Assembly (NCBI RefSeq): GCF_002901445.1
Contig: NZ_PPPD01000001.1
Location: forward strand, 868,001 to 932,000
Reading direction: 5' to 3'
Origin: Deinococcus koreensis
GTDB lineage: Bacteria; Deinococcota; Deinococci; Deinococcales; Deinococcaceae
DNA: 64,000 bases
In this document: one piece after another, positions 44,358 to 51,047 of the stretch
Position numbering within the stretch: the stretch's first letter is position 1
How the letters are laid out: every line of letters starts with the position of its first letter
Notes under the pieces: model-generated
Seen by the model: the letters and a program-made list of their open reading frames with translations, nothing else
Databases searched by the model: none
Told to the model about the DNA's origin: nothing
Made by a program: the position numbers and the translations under genes

Positions 44358-44574
44358 ATCAATAGTCTGGACAGTTTAGGCTCAGTGTCCTTTCAAATGC
44401 GCTGAGGACGAGGTTTTTGGCTCCTCTCCCCTTGTGGGGGACTGGAACAGCTCGCTCCGCGAGAGGCTGGGACTCGGAGAGCTGTGCAGCAGAGGGGGGG
44501 ACGGAAATGGCGTCCCAGACAGCAATAACGGAGTTGTTCAGCACTGGCGGTATGAAACTGTCCGCACCATTGAT
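44358..44574. mobile_element. MITE-like element with 20-bp terminal inverted repeats
   Basis: ATCAATAGTCTGGACAGTTT at 44358-44377 and AAACTGTCCGCACCATTGAT at 44555-44574 are inverted copies with 17 of 20 positions matching. Total length is 217 bp with no gene inside. The centre (44421-44500) carries a copy of the ctgcttcgcagc-type dispersed repeat in another form (gactcggagagctgtgcagc). Base composition is lower in GC than flanking genes. No transposase is in the window and no clear target duplication is seen. Confidence 0.55.
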
Positions 44575-44588
44575 CACGCCCCCTCCGC

Positions 44589-45218
44589 TCAGAGCGGCAG
44601 GCCCCCCAGCGCGTCGGTGATGCTCTGCTCGCCGGAGACCACCTCGAAGACCCGGCCGACCGTGCGGGGGTCGTCCAGGCAGGCGAGCACCACCGCCGCC
44701 ACGTCGTCCCGCGGGATCATGCCGCCCGGAAGCTGCGCGGCCACCCGCACCCGGCCGCTGCCCGGCGTGTCGCTCAGGCCGCCGGGGCGCACGATCGTCC
44801 AGTCCAGGGCGCTGGCCTGCACGTGCGCGTCCGACCCCGCCTTGATCCGCAGGACGCCCGCCAGGAAGGGCGGCATCTGATTCGGGCGATCCACGCCCAT
44901 CGAACTCACGACCACCAGCCGGCGCGGGCCGCGCACGGGCAGGGTGTCGGCCACACGGATCAGCGCGTCGCCGTCGATGGCCTGGGCGTGGCCCGCCACG
45001 CCGGCGCCGGCGGCCCAGACAACCGCGTCGGCGCCGTCCAGCACGTCCTGCCAGTCGCCGGTCAGGTCACCCAGCACCGGCTCGGCCCCGTGCAGGCGCA
45101 GCATCTCGGCCTGTTCCTCGGTTCGTACCAGACCACGTACCCTGTGTCCTGCCGCACTGGCCTGGGCCACGACCCGTCGCCCCACGCCGCCCGCCGCCCC
45201 GATCACGCTGAGATTCAT
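44589..45218 (-). CDS. NAD(P)-binding atypical SDR (YwnB/BVR-B-like)
   Basis: Protein of 209 residues. Cofactor motif VIGAAGGVGRRVVAQASAAG at the N-terminus, GDLTGDWQDVLDGADAVVWA, and VVSSMGVDRPNQ for the active region; there is no Tyr-x3-Lys, as in NmrA/biliverdin reductase B-like members. Likely a small quinone or flavin reductase or a sensor. TAGCCT lies six bases before the ATG at 45218. Confidence 0.85.
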   Translation of the reverse strand: MNLSVIGAAGGVGRRVVAQASAAGHRVRGLVRTEEQAEMLRLHGAEPVLGDLTGDWQDVLDGADAVVWAAGAGVAGHAQAIDGDALIRVADTLPVRGPRRLVVVSSMGVDRPNQMPPFLAGVLRIKAGSDAHVQASALDWTIVRPGGLSDTPGSGRVRVAAQLPGGMIPRDDVAAVVLACLDDPRTVGRVFEVVSGEQSITDALGGLPL

Positions 45219-45224
45219 AGGCCG

Positions 45225-45230
45225 AGGCTA
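45225..45230 (-). promoter_or_regulatory. Leaderless -10 box TAGCCT
   Basis: On the reverse strand TAGCCT ends six bases before the ATG at 45218. The divergent plsC box lies at 45275. Confidence 0.5.
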
Positions 45231-45274
45231 CGCCGCGGGCGCAGATAAAGAGTTCGTCAATGCACCTTTGCGGG

Positions 45275-45280
45275 TATCCT
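45275..45280 (+). promoter_or_regulatory. Leaderless -10 box TATCCT of plsC
   Basis: TATCCT ends seven bases before the ATG at 45288. Confidence 0.55.
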
Positions 45281-45287
45281 GGCAGAC

Positions 45288-45926
45288 ATGAGCGACGCCA
45301 TGCGTCCCGAGTCTCCACAGGCCCCGCCGACCACGCCGGCACTGCCGGCCGACGTGCCGGCGCCGGTCGTGAACCCGCTGATGTACCGCTTCGTGGTGGC
45401 CGTGACCTACCTGCCGGTGCTCCTGTCGGGCATGCGGCTGGACGTGGAGGGCCAGGAACACATGCCGCCGCCGGGCACGCCGCTGGTGGTGGCCTCCAAC
45501 CATGTCAGCGGGCTCGACCCCTTCCTGGTGGCGCGCGCCCTGCCGCCGGGGAGACACCTGCAGTTCATGGCGAAAAAGGAGCTGTTCCTGCCGCTGATCG
45601 GCTGGATCATCCGTACCGGCGGTTCCTTCCCGGTCGACCGCTCCGGCAACGATGTCGGCGCGGTTCGCACCGCCCTGCGGATCTTGAAGAACCAGGGCAC
45701 GGTGGGCATCTTCCCCGAGGGCACACGCGGTGGCCACGAGCTGCAGGGCGGGGTCGCGCTGATCGCCGCCAAGGGCCGCGCGCCGATCCTGCCCGCCGGA
45801 ATCAGCCGGCAGGGACGGCGCTGGCTGGTGCGCTTCGGCCCGGCTATTTCTCCCAGAGGCGGGATCAAGGCGGTCACGGCCGAGCTGGGCAGCGAACTGG
45901 AACGGCTGGCGCAGCCGGGGGCGTAG
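45288..45926 (+). CDS. plsC: 1-acylglycerol-3-phosphate acyltransferase
   Basis: Membrane-associated enzyme of 212 residues that acylates lysophosphatidic acid to phosphatidic acid. Acyltransferase motifs: block I NHVSGLDPFLVARAL (HxxxxD: H and D are H/D in NHVSGLD), block II GGSFPVDRSGND, block III FPEGTRGG, block IV LPAGISRQGRR-like end. One hydrophobic helix near residue 40 (FVVAVTYLPVLLSG). The first 25 residues are Pro/Ala-rich. It stands alone, not in a fatty-acid operon. Confidence 0.9.
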   Translation: MSDAMRPESPQAPPTTPALPADVPAPVVNPLMYRFVVAVTYLPVLLSGMRLDVEGQEHMPPPGTPLVVASNHVSGLDPFLVARALPPGRHLQFMAKKELFLPLIGWIIRTGGSFPVDRSGNDVGAVRTALRILKNQGTVGIFPEGTRGGHELQGGVALIAAKGRAPILPAGISRQGRRWLVRFGPAISPRGGIKAVTAELGSELERLAQPGA

Positions 45927-45940
45927 GGAGTGAACCGGGT

Positions 45941-46315
45941 TCAGGACGGTGGCGGCGTATACCAGAGTGGAGCATTGGTGTGCAGGACGCTCAGGCCACT
46001 CCTGAGTCGGATCGCTGTGCATTCGAAGGCTTCGCGCCCACCCCTCGCGTTCATCACGCCGTCCAATTCCCACCGCATCCGTCCCTTCCTGATGTAGCTC
46101 GGAACCCGGGGAGCAGCGTTCAGATCGACCGTCAGGGCCGCGTCGTGGGGATGGAGAAAGCGCATGTCCGCCTCGCAGGCGAGCAGGATGCGCCGCAAAG
46201 TCCCCGGACTCGTGACCCACTTGCCGGCCGTGGCCCGCCCTCCAGATGCAAAGCTCGCCAGTCCCAGTAAGGCGAGCAGCAGCAGAGGGATGAACCCGAA
46301 CAGGCAGTTTCGCAT
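45941..46315 (-). CDS. Small secreted hypothetical protein
   Basis: Protein of 124 residues with an N-terminal signal or membrane segment (CLFGFIPLLLLALLGLASFA) and a soluble part of about 95 residues (RRILLACEADMRFLHPHDAA, YIRKGRMRWELDGVMNARGG). Two cysteines could pair outside the cell. No family recognised. A TACGCT box lies at 46330-46335, followed by gaggc, and the same TACGCTGAGGC precedes the next leftward gene at 46682. It ends 14 bases beyond the convergent plsC stop. Confidence 0.65.
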   Translation of the reverse strand: MRNCLFGFIPLLLLALLGLASFASGGRATAGKWVTSPGTLRRILLACEADMRFLHPHDAALTVDLNAAPRVPSYIRKGRMRWELDGVMNARGGREAFECTAIRLRSGLSVLHTNAPLWYTPPPS

Positions 46316-46418
46316 CGTGGATCGGCCTCAGCGTACCTCTACCCTCGCTCTGGAGAATCCACCCTTGGAATGACGGGCAGAGCGACTGGAACGCACCGCC
46401 CCACCAACCCTCGCCGCC

Positions 46419-46682
46419 TCAGCGCCGCAGCGGCGCGGCCAGCGGGATCGGGCAGGGTCGGGGGGAGCTGACAGGCACGGGCGTCAGGGGAACAGGCACC
46501 ATCTGCGCGCTGCCGGGCCGGAAGGGCTCGCGGGGCAGTACGCGGCCCGAGACCACCGCCGGACATACTGAAAATTGGGAAAGGTTGAAGGCCGGGCCAG
46601 AAGCGGCCGAGCCCTTCACGGCCGGGGCCGTGTTCACGCTGAGACCCGTGGTCAGGGCCAGCACCACCATCATCCAGGGCAT
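46419..46682 (-). CDS. Small secreted hypothetical protein
   Basis: Frame of 87 residues: signal peptide MPWMMVVLALTTGLSVNTAP, then a proline-rich soluble part (PVPLTPVPVSSPRPCPIPLA) with two cysteines. No family recognised and little structure expected. TACGCT ends five bases before the ATG, identical in sequence and context (TACGCTGAGGC) to the box before the gene at 46315. It lies divergent from the cobalamin operon. Confidence 0.55.
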   Translation of the reverse strand: MPWMMVVLALTTGLSVNTAPAVKGSAASGPAFNLSQFSVCPAVVSGRVLPREPFRPGSAQMVPVPLTPVPVSSPRPCPIPLAAPLRR

Positions 46683-46711
46683 GCCTCAGCGTACCCCCGT
46701 GCCCGCAGCGC

Positions 46712-46717
46712 TATAGT
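46712..46717 (+). promoter_or_regulatory. -10 box TATAGT of the cobalamin operon
   Basis: TATAGT lies 5 bases before the riboswitch core, so transcription should start right at its P1 stem. No good -35 is seen. Confidence 0.5.
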
Positions 46718-46721
46718 GCCC

Positions 46722-46855
46722 GCGACGGCGATGGGGGAAGCCCGGTGAAGGCCCGGCAGGTTCAAGACCTGCACAGCGGCCCAGTCCGGCACTGTCGCGC
46801 AACGGTAATCCAGCCTTTCGCGGGTCTGGAAAGTCCGAATACCTGCCGCCGTCCG
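46722..46855 (+). ncRNA. Cobalamin riboswitch
   Basis: Adenosylcobalamin-sensing leader RNA. Recognisable parts: the start gatgggggaagcccggtg, the receptor-loop region cggcccagtccggcactgtc (B12-box relatives), and the 3' part aatacctgccgccgtc, which pairs with cgacggcg at the 5' end to close P1. Downstream are three B12-uptake genes, as expected. The gap of 179 bases to the btuF start probably contains the expression platform, in which CCAGC/GCTGG forms one small stem; I cannot tell transcriptional from translational control. Confidence 0.92.
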
Positions 46856-47034
46856 CGTGACCCACCACAGTGTGGGCCGCGTCTGGCCTGACCTCTCGCG
46901 GAAGGAGGGAACGCCGCGCTGCGCCACAGCAGCCCGACGATTCAGCCATCCGCCCTTCCAGCACCCGCTGGCGGGGCGGTGTTCAGTTCCGGCGCCTGTA
47001 CTCCAGCGCAGAGGTCAGGGGCAAGGAGACCTTC

Positions 47035-47901
47035 ATGAAAAGCACCATCCTGATCAGCCTCACCTTTGCGCTGTCCGCGAACGCCGGCGCGACCACCTAT
47101 CCCCTGACCCTGCAAGACGACCTGGGCCGCAAGGTGATCATCAAGAGCGAGCCGAAGCGGATCATCTCGATGCTGCCCAGCACCAGCGAAACGCTCTGCG
47201 CGCTGAAGGTCTGCGAGCGGCTGGTCGGCGTGGACGCCTACAGCGACTATCCGGCCCAGCTCGGCAAGGTGCCCAAGGTGGGCGACCTGTTCACGCCGAA
47301 CATCGAGGCCATCGTGGCCGCGAAGCCCGATCTGGTGCTGATCAGCAAGGACGGCAAGCTCGAAGGCCCCCTGACCCAGGCCGGCATCACGGTCTTCGCC
47401 CTGTACCCCGTGACCTACGACGAGGTGTTCAGCAAGACCCTCACGCTGGGCAAGCTCGTGAACCGCGAGGCCGCCGCGAAGACCCTGGTGACGGGCATGG
47501 CCCGCGACATCGCCAAGACCGAGATCCTGACCCGCTCGGCCGTGAACAGGCCGACCGCCTACTACGAGATCGACCCCACGCCGTACACGGTCGGGCCGAA
47601 GTCCTTCCTGGGCGTGCTGCTGGGCAAGGCGGGGGCGCGCAACATCATTCCCGAGAGCATGGGCGAGTTTCCCAAGGTCGATCCGGAGTTCATCGTGAAG
47701 GCCAACCCGCAGCTGATGCTGGGGCTGGATCGCCAGGCGGCCGCCGCGCGCCCCGGCTGGGCCGGGCTGCAGGCCGTGAAATCGGGCCGGGTCATCGACA
47801 TCCCGGCCGAGCTGGGCAGCAGCCTGTCGCGCCCCGGCCCGAGGTTGCCGCAGGCGCTGCGTGGGCTGGCCCGCCTGATCCACCCGGAACTGTTCCGGTA
47901 G
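47035..47901 (+). CDS. btuF: Cobalamin ABC transporter substrate-binding protein
   Basis: Class III periplasmic binding protein of 288 residues. Signal peptide MKSTILISLTFALSANAGA. Fold marks: YPLTLQDDLGRKVIIKSEPK, RIISMLPSTSETLCALKVCE, LVGVDAYSDYPAQLGKVPKV, LFTPNIEAIVAAKPDLVLIS, then LAKNLGV-like later part (LLGKAGARNIIPESMGEFPK). Position directly after the cobalamin riboswitch and before btuC/btuD makes B12 (or another corrinoid) the likely ligand. AAGGAG lies six bases before the ATG. Confidence 0.9.
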   Translation: MKSTILISLTFALSANAGATTYPLTLQDDLGRKVIIKSEPKRIISMLPSTSETLCALKVCERLVGVDAYSDYPAQLGKVPKVGDLFTPNIEAIVAAKPDLVLISKDGKLEGPLTQAGITVFALYPVTYDEVFSKTLTLGKLVNREAAAKTLVTGMARDIAKTEILTRSAVNRPTAYYEIDPTPYTVGPKSFLGVLLGKAGARNIIPESMGEFPKVDPEFIVKANPQLMLGLDRQAAAARPGWAGLQAVKSGRVIDIPAELGSSLSRPGPRLPQALRGLARLIHPELFR

Positions 47902-47913
47902 GGGCGGGAGGTC

Positions 47914-48939
47914 GTGGCCGTGACCCAGCCCCGCCCGGTGCCCGTCCCCCCGCGCTCCGTGGGCTGGGCGCGGCTGCCGCGCACACTGGGCCTGATCGTG
48001 CTGGTGGCGGTCGCGGTCGTGCTGGGCACCGGTCTGGGCAGCGTGACCATCCCGCCGGCCGAGGTGCTGGGCGCCCTGTGGCGCGGCCTGAGCGGGCAGG
48101 AGGCGCTGGGCAGCGACGTGATCGTCTGGCAGATCCGCCTGCCCCGCGTGGCGATGGGCCTGCTGGTGGGCGCGGCGCTGTCGGTGAGCGGCGCGGCCTT
48201 CCAGGGCGTGTTCCGCAACCCGCTGGCCGATCCCTACCTGCTGGGCGTGGCGAGCGGTTCGGCGCTGGGGGCGACCCTGGCGGTGGTGCTGGAGTGGCCC
48301 CGGGCGCTGATCCCGGTGGCCGCCCTGGTGGCGGCGCTGGGCGCGGTGGCGCTGGTGCTCGCGCTGGCGCGGCGCGGCCGGCAGTTCCCGCCCACCCGGC
48401 TGATCCTGGCGGGCGTGGTGGTGGGCAGCGTGCTCAGCGCCGCCAGCACCGCGCTGATCCTGCGCGGGCAGGATCGGGCGCGGCTGGTGCTGTCGTACAC
48501 CCTGGGCGACCTGGGCTTCAGCGGCTGGCGCGACGTGCTGACCGTGCTGCCCTACGTGGCGCTGGGGGCCGGCACGCTGCTGGCGCTGGCCCGCGCGCTG
48601 GACACCCTGCAGCTCGGCGACCTGACCGCCCGCTCGCTGGGCGTGCCGGTGGAACGCCTGCGCCTGCTGGTGGTGATCGCGGCCTCCGTCGCCACGGCGG
48701 GCGCGGTGGCCTACGTGGGGATCATCGGCTTTCTCGGGCTGATCGTGCCGCATATCGTGCGGCTGGCCTTCGGGGCGGGGCACCGCACGCTGCTGGGGGC
48801 CTGTGCGGTGCTGGGCGGCGCGGGGCTGGTGCTGGCCGACCTGCTGGCGCGCACCACGCCGCTCTCGCAGGTGGGCATCGTGACCACGCTGCTGGGCGGG
48901 CCGTTCTTCCTGTGGCTCCTGCGGAGGCAGCATGACTGA
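47914..48939 (+). CDS. btuC: Cobalamin ABC transporter permease
   Basis: FecCD/BtuC-type inner-membrane protein of 341 residues with ten helices. Marks: VIVWQIRLPRVAMGLLVGAA, LSVSGAAFQGVFRNPLADPY, LLGVASGSALGATLAVVLEW, GDLGFSGWRDV, and the typical cytoplasmic loop GFLGLIVPHIVRLAFGAGHR. The first 20 residues are a Pro-rich tail. GTG start at 47914 is preceded by GGGAG. It overlaps btuD by eight bases. Confidence 0.93.
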   Translation: MAVTQPRPVPVPPRSVGWARLPRTLGLIVLVAVAVVLGTGLGSVTIPPAEVLGALWRGLSGQEALGSDVIVWQIRLPRVAMGLLVGAALSVSGAAFQGVFRNPLADPYLLGVASGSALGATLAVVLEWPRALIPVAALVAALGAVALVLALARRGRQFPPTRLILAGVVVGSVLSAASTALILRGQDRARLVLSYTLGDLGFSGWRDVLTVLPYVALGAGTLLALARALDTLQLGDLTARSLGVPVERLRLLVVIAASVATAGAVAYVGIIGFLGLIVPHIVRLAFGAGHRTLLGACAVLGGAGLVLADLLARTTPLSQVGIVTTLLGGPFFLWLLRRQHD

Positions 48940-49780
48940 AGCGGCGCGACTGGGGCAGCGTGACCGGGGCAGCGTCACGGGGATGACGACCGGGCCCGCC
49001 GCGCTGGAGGCCGTGAACCTGCACGTCCGGGCGGGCGACCATCCGGCCGTGCGGGGGGTCAGTGCCGCCTTTCCGGCGGGCCGCTTCTCGGCGCTCATCG
49101 GCCCGAACGGCGCGGGCAAGTCCACCCTGCTGCGCGCCCTGATGGGCCTGAGCCCCGTGCAGAGCGGCGAGGTGCGCGTGGGCGGGCGGCGCCTGGGCGA
49201 CCTGGGCCGTGCCGAGCGCTCCCGCACGCTCGCCTTCCTGGCCCAGGGCGAGGCGCTGCCCGACTCTGCCCGTGTGCGCGAGGTGGTGGCCCTGGGGCGC
49301 GGCGCGGGCGAGTGGCGCTGGGGCCTGATCCCCACCCGCCCCTGGACGCCGGCCGACGAGGACGCCGTGACCGGCGCCCTGGAACGCACCGACACCCGGC
49401 GCTTTGAGGGGCGGCGGGTGTCGGAACTGTCGGGCGGCGAGCGGCAGCGGGTCGCGCTGGCCCGCGCGCTGGCGGCGGAGCCCCGGTTCCTGCTGCTCGA
49501 CGAACCGACCAACCACCTCGACCTCGCCTACGCCCTGGAGGTGATCCGCTACCTGCGCTGCGAGGCCGAGGGCGGCCTGGGCGTGGTGGCCGTCCTGCAC
49601 GATCTGAACCTGGCCGCGCGGGCAGATCGTCTGGTCTTGCTACATGAGGGCCTTGTGCTGGCGGCGGGCTCCCCCGAGCACGTCCTGACCCCCGAGCATC
49701 TGCGCGCGGCCTATGGTGTCCGAGCAAGAGTGGTCAGGGACGCAGACCGCCTGCTCGTCATCCCGGAGGATGAGGCATGA
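48932..49780 (+). CDS. btuD: Cobalamin ABC transporter ATPase
   Basis: ATP-binding subunit of 282 residues. Walker A GPNGAGKST, Q-loop LAFLAQGEALPD, signature [17 protein letters not shown], Walker B LLLDEPTNHLDL, H-loop VLHDLNLAARADR. The N-terminal 17 residues before GMTTGPAALEAVNLHVRAG look like an extension: an internal ATG near 48983 is an alternative start. Overlap with btuC shows tight coupling. Together with btuF and btuC it forms a BtuFCD importer. Confidence 0.92.
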   Translation: MTEAARLGQRDRGSVTGMTTGPAALEAVNLHVRAGDHPAVRGVSAAFPAGRFSALIGPNGAGKSTLLRALMGLSPVQSGEVRVGGRRLGDLGRAERSRTLAFLAQGEALPDSARVREVVALGRGAGEWRWGLIPTRPWTPADEDAVTGALERTDTRRFEGRRVSELSGGERQRVALARALAAEPRFLLLDEPTNHLDLAYALEVIRYLRCEAEGGLGVVAVLHDLNLAARADRLVLLHEGLVLAAGSPEHVLTPEHLRAAYGVRARVVRDADRLLVIPEDEA

Positions 49781-49849
49781 CTGGGCTCAGGTTCCGCGTC
49801 CACCCAGGCCCGCCCTCTGCGGCTCCCGCCCTGCCCGGTTCATCGGCCG

Positions 49850-50233
49850 ATGAACACCGGGAGGGCTAGCCCGGTGCCGCCGCTGTACTTCCGCACCTCC
49901 GGCCACCTGCTCGTCTGCCAGGGCCCCAACTGTCAGGCGCGCGGCTCGGCGCTGCTCCACAAGGCCCTCTGGAACCACCTGGAGCGGCAATCGCTGGCGT
50001 ACTACAAGAAGGGCGGCAGCCTGCGCCTGACCGAGAGCGGCTGCCTGGGCTCGTGTTCCTTCGGCCCCAGCCTGTGCGTGTACCGGCGGCGGGAAAGCGG
50101 GCTGCAGGAGGCGTGGTACGCCGCCGTGGACTTTCCGCTGGCCGCGCGGATCGCCCAGGCCGTGCACGAGGGCACGGAGCTGCCCGCCGAGCATCAGTAC
50201 GGCCCGGAACAGCAGCCGGCCCTGTCTCCCTAG
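49850..50233 (+). CDS. [2Fe-2S] thioredoxin-like ferredoxin
   Basis: Protein of 127 residues with a thioredoxin-fold ferredoxin signature: C23 and C28 in CQGPNC, C65 and C69 in GCLGSC, plus C76 in SLCVYR. Such ferredoxins are often found at the end of cobalamin or corrin-linked operons, where they may serve redox steps of corrinoid handling (cobalt reduction); that role is inference. Start ATG at 49850 is used; GTG at 49874 is a shorter alternative with TAGCCC nearby. Confidence 0.85.
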   Translation: MNTGRASPVPPLYFRTSGHLLVCQGPNCQARGSALLHKALWNHLERQSLAYYKKGGSLRLTESGCLGSCSFGPSLCVYRRRESGLQEAWYAAVDFPLAARIAQAVHEGTELPAEHQYGPEQQPALSP

Positions 50234-50525
50234 CACCGTCTCCACCGTGCTCTTTTTCCAGGGCGCTCGTTCTCACCCGGTTCGCCCCTGGCACCGCACA
50301 CCCTGAGGGGCGCCGGAAACTCCATCCCCCAGCGCGGCACCCGTTGGCGGGATACAACGGCCGTTTGCGGGAAATGAGGGTCATGTTAAGGTCTCCTCAC
50401 ACACTGGACAGCCTGCAGCGCTCGGCGCAGGCCCCGACAGGCACTAGACCGGCGGGCACGGGGCCGGGTCTGGCAGGCCAGAAGCGGTACCGGACGCCGG
50501 CGCCGTGAAGCGTGGGGAGGAACCT

Positions 50526-50960
50526 ATGAAGAGACTGGTCATGGCCGCAGCGACGGCGCTGTTCATGTCGGCCGGCGCCGGGGCCCAGCAGGGCGCCGCC
50601 TCGAGCTTCGACACCGAGTTCCCCGGCCTCAATCCCTGTACGGGCGAAACGGTGGCTTATTCCGGCACCTTCCGCTTCGTGAGCACGCCCTCCAGGGTCG
50701 GCAGGAGCAGCGTCACGCTGCACTTCACCGGCATCGGCAGCCTGGGCAACCGCTACGTCTTCCAGGACGTCCTGCACGAGACCAGCCGCAGCGGCACCGA
50801 CGGTTCCTCCGAGTACGAGTCCGCAGAGAAGAGCCTGGTGATCTCCTCGACCAACGCGCCGAACTACCTCCTGACCGTCAGGACGACGCTGACCTACAAC
50901 CCGCTGACCGGTATGTACACCAATGTGTGGATGAACAAGGAATCCTGCACCGGCAAGTGA
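50526..50960 (+). CDS. Secreted hypothetical protein
   Basis: Protein of 144 residues. Signal peptide MKRLVMAAATALFMSAGAGA with cleavage before QQGAA. The mature part is beta-rich with two cysteines that may bridge the ends (NPCTGETV near 34-41 and ESCTGK at the C-terminus). Strands such as VAYSGTFRFVSTPSRVGRSS and VTLHFTGIGSLGNRYVFQD suggest a small sandwich or barrel. GGGGAGG lies before the ATG at 50526, giving a good start. No family recognised; the shape resembles the gene at 36632 only in general. Confidence 0.78.
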   Translation: MKRLVMAAATALFMSAGAGAQQGAASSFDTEFPGLNPCTGETVAYSGTFRFVSTPSRVGRSSVTLHFTGIGSLGNRYVFQDVLHETSRSGTDGSSEYESAEKSLVISSTNAPNYLLTVRTTLTYNPLTGMYTNVWMNKESCTGK

Positions 50961-51047
50961 AGTCACGCAGACGCTGACGCCCTTGGGCGGTCATCGGTCA
51001 GGAGCCATCGGAACACCATCTCCGGTGGCTCCCTGCGTTTGCTGGCC

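Noticed and set aside
44600..45218. Classical SDR enzyme
   Set aside because: The Tyr-x-x-x-Lys pair is missing, so it is listed as an atypical NAD(P)-binding protein instead.
46942..49512. 856-codon open frame antisense to the btuF-btuC-btuD genes
   Set aside because: Its translation is Arg/Gln/His/Gly-rich low complexity, and third-codon GC is that of the opposite-strand genes; long antisense frames are expected at this GC content.
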